Positions 5,947 through 7,381 of a DNA stretch of 7,381 nucleotides are shown here, piece by piece. Below the pieces are notes generated by a model, which was not told where the DNA came from, did not search any database, and saw only the letters and a list, made by a program, of their open reading frames with translations. Origin of the DNA: Absicoccus intestinalis (lineage in GTDB: Bacteria; Bacillota_I; Bacilli_A; Erysipelotrichales; Erysipelotrichaceae); NCBI RefSeq assembly GCF_033971885.1, contig NZ_JALBUS010000032.1:1-7381 (forward strand), read 5' to 3'. Made by a program: the position numbers and the translations under genes. Position 1 is the first letter of the stretch; each line of letters opens with the position of its first letter.

Positions 5947-7176
5947 ATGAACATAAAAAACTGGAATTTAGCTTTAAGAACGCTTACGATCTTTCGTCAT
6001 CTGCAAGATGATCAAGTCTTTTCATCCTTTATGAATGTATTAGAAACCGATCGGGCAGATACCGAAGCTTTCATTGAAAATTATTGTGCTTTTGTATCGA
6101 ATCTTTATCAAAAGAATACCAATTGGACGGAATATCTCTATCAATGGATCCTGAATGATGAAAATGTATATGTTCATCAAGTAGCCACTCAACGAAAGGT
6201 TTCACCAATGATTCAAGCAACGGTCAAACACGAACTGATGCTTTTAGAAAAAGTATCTCAATTGACCAGTCAAGAATTATTAAAAACTATCGATTACTCG
6301 GGATTTTTGCCCCAATGGGAAACCAGTTCCATCAATTTTTATCCTTCTTATCAAAAATATTTGGAAGACTTACCCTATCGTGGCTATGGCATGTTCAGCA
6401 AGTATCGGGCATTCTGTATTCAAAATGGGGAACTGGTTGGTGTGTCTCATCCAGACCCGCAACGACTCGCCGATTTGATTGGATACGAAAGAGAAAGGGA
6501 ACAAGTAATCAAGAATACCTTAGGTTTCTTGCAAGGCTTGGATGCCAATAATGTCTTATTGTATGGCGATGCCGGAACTGGTAAATCTTCTACGGTCAAA
6601 GCCATCGTGAATGAATATTATCAAAAAGGATTGCGCTTGATTGAGATCAAAAAAGATCAGTTGTATGTTTTACCGGACATCATGGATCGTTTGGTGGACA
6701 ATCCCTTGCATTTTATTTTGTTTATCGATGATCTTAGTTTTAAAGAAAATGATGATGATTTTATTGCCTTAAAGAATATTTTGGAAGGCGGTATCGCGCA
6801 CAATCAAAAGAATTGTGTAGTTTATGCAACGAGCAATCGACGTCATTTTGTACAAGAAAACATGAGAAATCGTGATGGCGGTGAAATTTTCCGTAATGAT
6901 TCCATCCAAGAAACCATGAGCTTAGCTGCTCGTTTTGGCTTAACTGTCACTTTCAGCAAGCCGTTAAAAGATCTATATCTGGAAATTGTCATGCAGTTAG
7001 CAGATTCGTACGACATTCAAATGAATCGAGATGCACTCGCCATCAAAGCAGAGGCGTATGCGATCCGTCATAGTGGTCGTAGTCCAAGGACCGCCAAACA
7101 ATTTATTGAATCTACCAAAATTGAAGAGAATACAAAAAACGAAGGCCCAAGCCATGATATGACCCCTGTCAAGTAG
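5947..7176 (+). CDS. AAA+ family ATPase, DUF815 type
   Basis: This 409-residue soluble protein matches the DUF815 (PF05673) branch of AAA+ ATPases, whose biological role is not established. Residues 1 to about 180 form a helical family-specific N-terminal region. The ATPase module follows: Walker A GDAGTGKS (207-214), Walker B LFIDDLSF (258-265, acidic D261-D262), sensor 1 in YATSNRRH (293-300, N297), a candidate arginine finger near R329 in LAARFGL, and a sensor-2-like SGRSPRTAKQF (376-386). All nucleotide-binding and hydrolysis motifs look intact, so activity is expected. The last roughly 20 residues are a charged tail with no evident fold. No transmembrane segment was seen. The ATG is preceded by AGAGG (5933-5937) with a 9-nt gap. 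The gene appears monocistronic and is divergent from the lyase gene; the neighbours do not reveal its substrate. Confidence 0.88.
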   Translation: MNIKNWNLALRTLTIFRHLQDDQVFSSFMNVLETDRADTEAFIENYCAFVSNLYQKNTNWTEYLYQWILNDENVYVHQVATQRKVSPMIQATVKHELMLLEKVSQLTSQELLKTIDYSGFLPQWETSSINFYPSYQKYLEDLPYRGYGMFSKYRAFCIQNGELVGVSHPDPQRLADLIGYEREREQVIKNTLGFLQGLDANNVLLYGDAGTGKSSTVKAIVNEYYQKGLRLIEIKKDQLYVLPDIMDRLVDNPLHFILFIDDLSFKENDDDFIALKNILEGGIAHNQKNCVVYATSNRRHFVQENMRNRDGGEIFRNDSIQETMSLAARFGLTVTFSKPLKDLYLEIVMQLADSYDIQMNRDALAIKAEAYAIRHSGRSPRTAKQFIESTKIEENTKNEGPSHDMTPVK

Positions 7177-7198
7177 ACAGCGAAAATATCCAAAATAA

Positions 7199-7381
7199 CT
7201 ACCAAACAAGGTCAATTCGATTTGGCCTTGTTTTTATTGTTGTGCTTGTTCCTATTGCTTTGCTCTTCTCAATCTTTTCCCAGAATCGTTCTATTCTTCT
7301 ATTTGGTGCAATTGGATATTGTTCCGGTGTATCTGCAGCCAGTGCTTCCTGTCTTACCTGATATGCAGTCTTCCCATGAAA
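7199..7381 (-). CDS. Unrecognised protein, C-terminal part (partial, runs off the right edge)
   Basis: A minus-strand frame is open for 60 codons from the window edge to a TAG at 7201-7199; the 5' end is outside the window. Its sequence looks protein-like, with a polar helical character: HGKTAYQVRQEALAADTPEQ, then YPIAPNRRIERFWEKIEKSK, then a basic tail ending IDLVW. The other two minus-strand frames are closed by stops within this stretch. It is not recognised with confidence. The basic, arginine-rich C-terminus is loosely reminiscent of a DNA-binding or transposase-like tail, but this is a guess. Codon use (AGA, AGG, ATA, CTG, CAG) differs from the CGT- and TTA/TTG-rich neighbours, which hints at acquired DNA. 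The stop lies inside the convergent terminator region, so the final codons overlap a plus-strand hairpin. It could still be a chance open frame. Confidence 0.5.
   Translation of the reverse strand, partial: FHGKTAYQVRQEALAADTPEQYPIAPNRRIERFWEKIEKSKAIGTSTTIKTRPNRIDLVW
7204..7235 (+). terminator. Intrinsic terminator downstream of the DUF815 ATPase gene
   Basis: AAACAAGGTCAA (7204-7215) pairs with TTTGGCCTTGTT-type sequence at 7222-7233 (12 bp including two G-U pairs; loop TTCGAT). The 3' arm runs into a T tract to 7235. It lies 27 nt past the ATPase stop codon. The same bases form the last codons of the partial minus-strand reading frame described next. Confidence 0.85.

Noticed and set aside
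7166..7180. Small hairpin CTGTC-AAGTA-GACAG over the ATPase stop codon
   Set aside because: Only 5 bp and not followed by a T tract; the stronger hairpin at 7204-7235 explains termination.
1..7381. CRISPR array, tRNA or rRNA gene, complete insertion sequence
   Set aside because: No regularly spaced direct repeats, no tRNA-like cloverleaf gene and no complete transposase with terminal inverted repeats were seen on reading both strands.

Overview
The window looks like chromosomal housekeeping DNA from a low-GC Gram-positive bacterium (Firmicutes in the broad sense). The evidence is a SepF cell-division protein, a YlmH-type S4 protein, a T-box leader in front of ileS, strong Shine-Dalgarno sequences and A/T-rich intrinsic terminators. 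The gene order and protein flavour would fit an Erysipelotrichia-like lineage, but that placement is inference and was not tested.

Layout, left to right. (1) The 3' end of a gltA/gltD-type glutamate synthase (NADPH) small-subunit gene runs to 140. (2) A short plus-strand division/translation cluster follows: a promoter with a perfect extended -10, then sepF (230-673), then a YlmH-like gene (660-1415) that overlaps sepF by 14 nt and starts at TTG. (3) A complete T-box riboswitch leader (about 1419-1632) has an AUC isoleucine specifier, a UGGU acceptor-pairing bulge and an intrinsic terminator. It precedes ileS (1649-4378), which ends at a strong terminator. (4) A 216-bp gap with no convincing gene separates ileS from the convergent minus-strand threonine ammonia-lyase gene (4667-5872). 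(5) A 74-bp divergent intergenic region holds two overlapping extended -10 promoters, one for the lyase and one for a plus-strand DUF815-type AAA+ ATPase gene (5947-7176). (6) After the ATPase gene come a terminator and the open 3' end of an unrecognised minus-strand gene that runs off the right edge (7199-7381). Its codon use differs from the rest of the window.

How the genes relate. sepF and ylmH are probably co-transcribed and translationally coupled, with readthrough possible into the T-box. ileS expression should rise when uncharged tRNA-Ile accumulates. Threonine ammonia-lyase makes 2-oxobutyrate, the first precursor of isoleucine, so two genes of isoleucine metabolism lie nearby, but no T-box was seen upstream of the lyase. 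In Bacillus-type genomes ylmG and divIVA normally sit between sepF and ileS; both are missing here.

I found no clear new defence, mobile or signalling system. The points most worth a second look are the codon-atypical partial gene at the right edge, the interlocked divergent promoter, the trimmed sepF-ylmH-ileS cluster, the ylmH start, and a purine-rich orphan tract with a near-perfect Shine-Dalgarno sequence in the gap after ileS.
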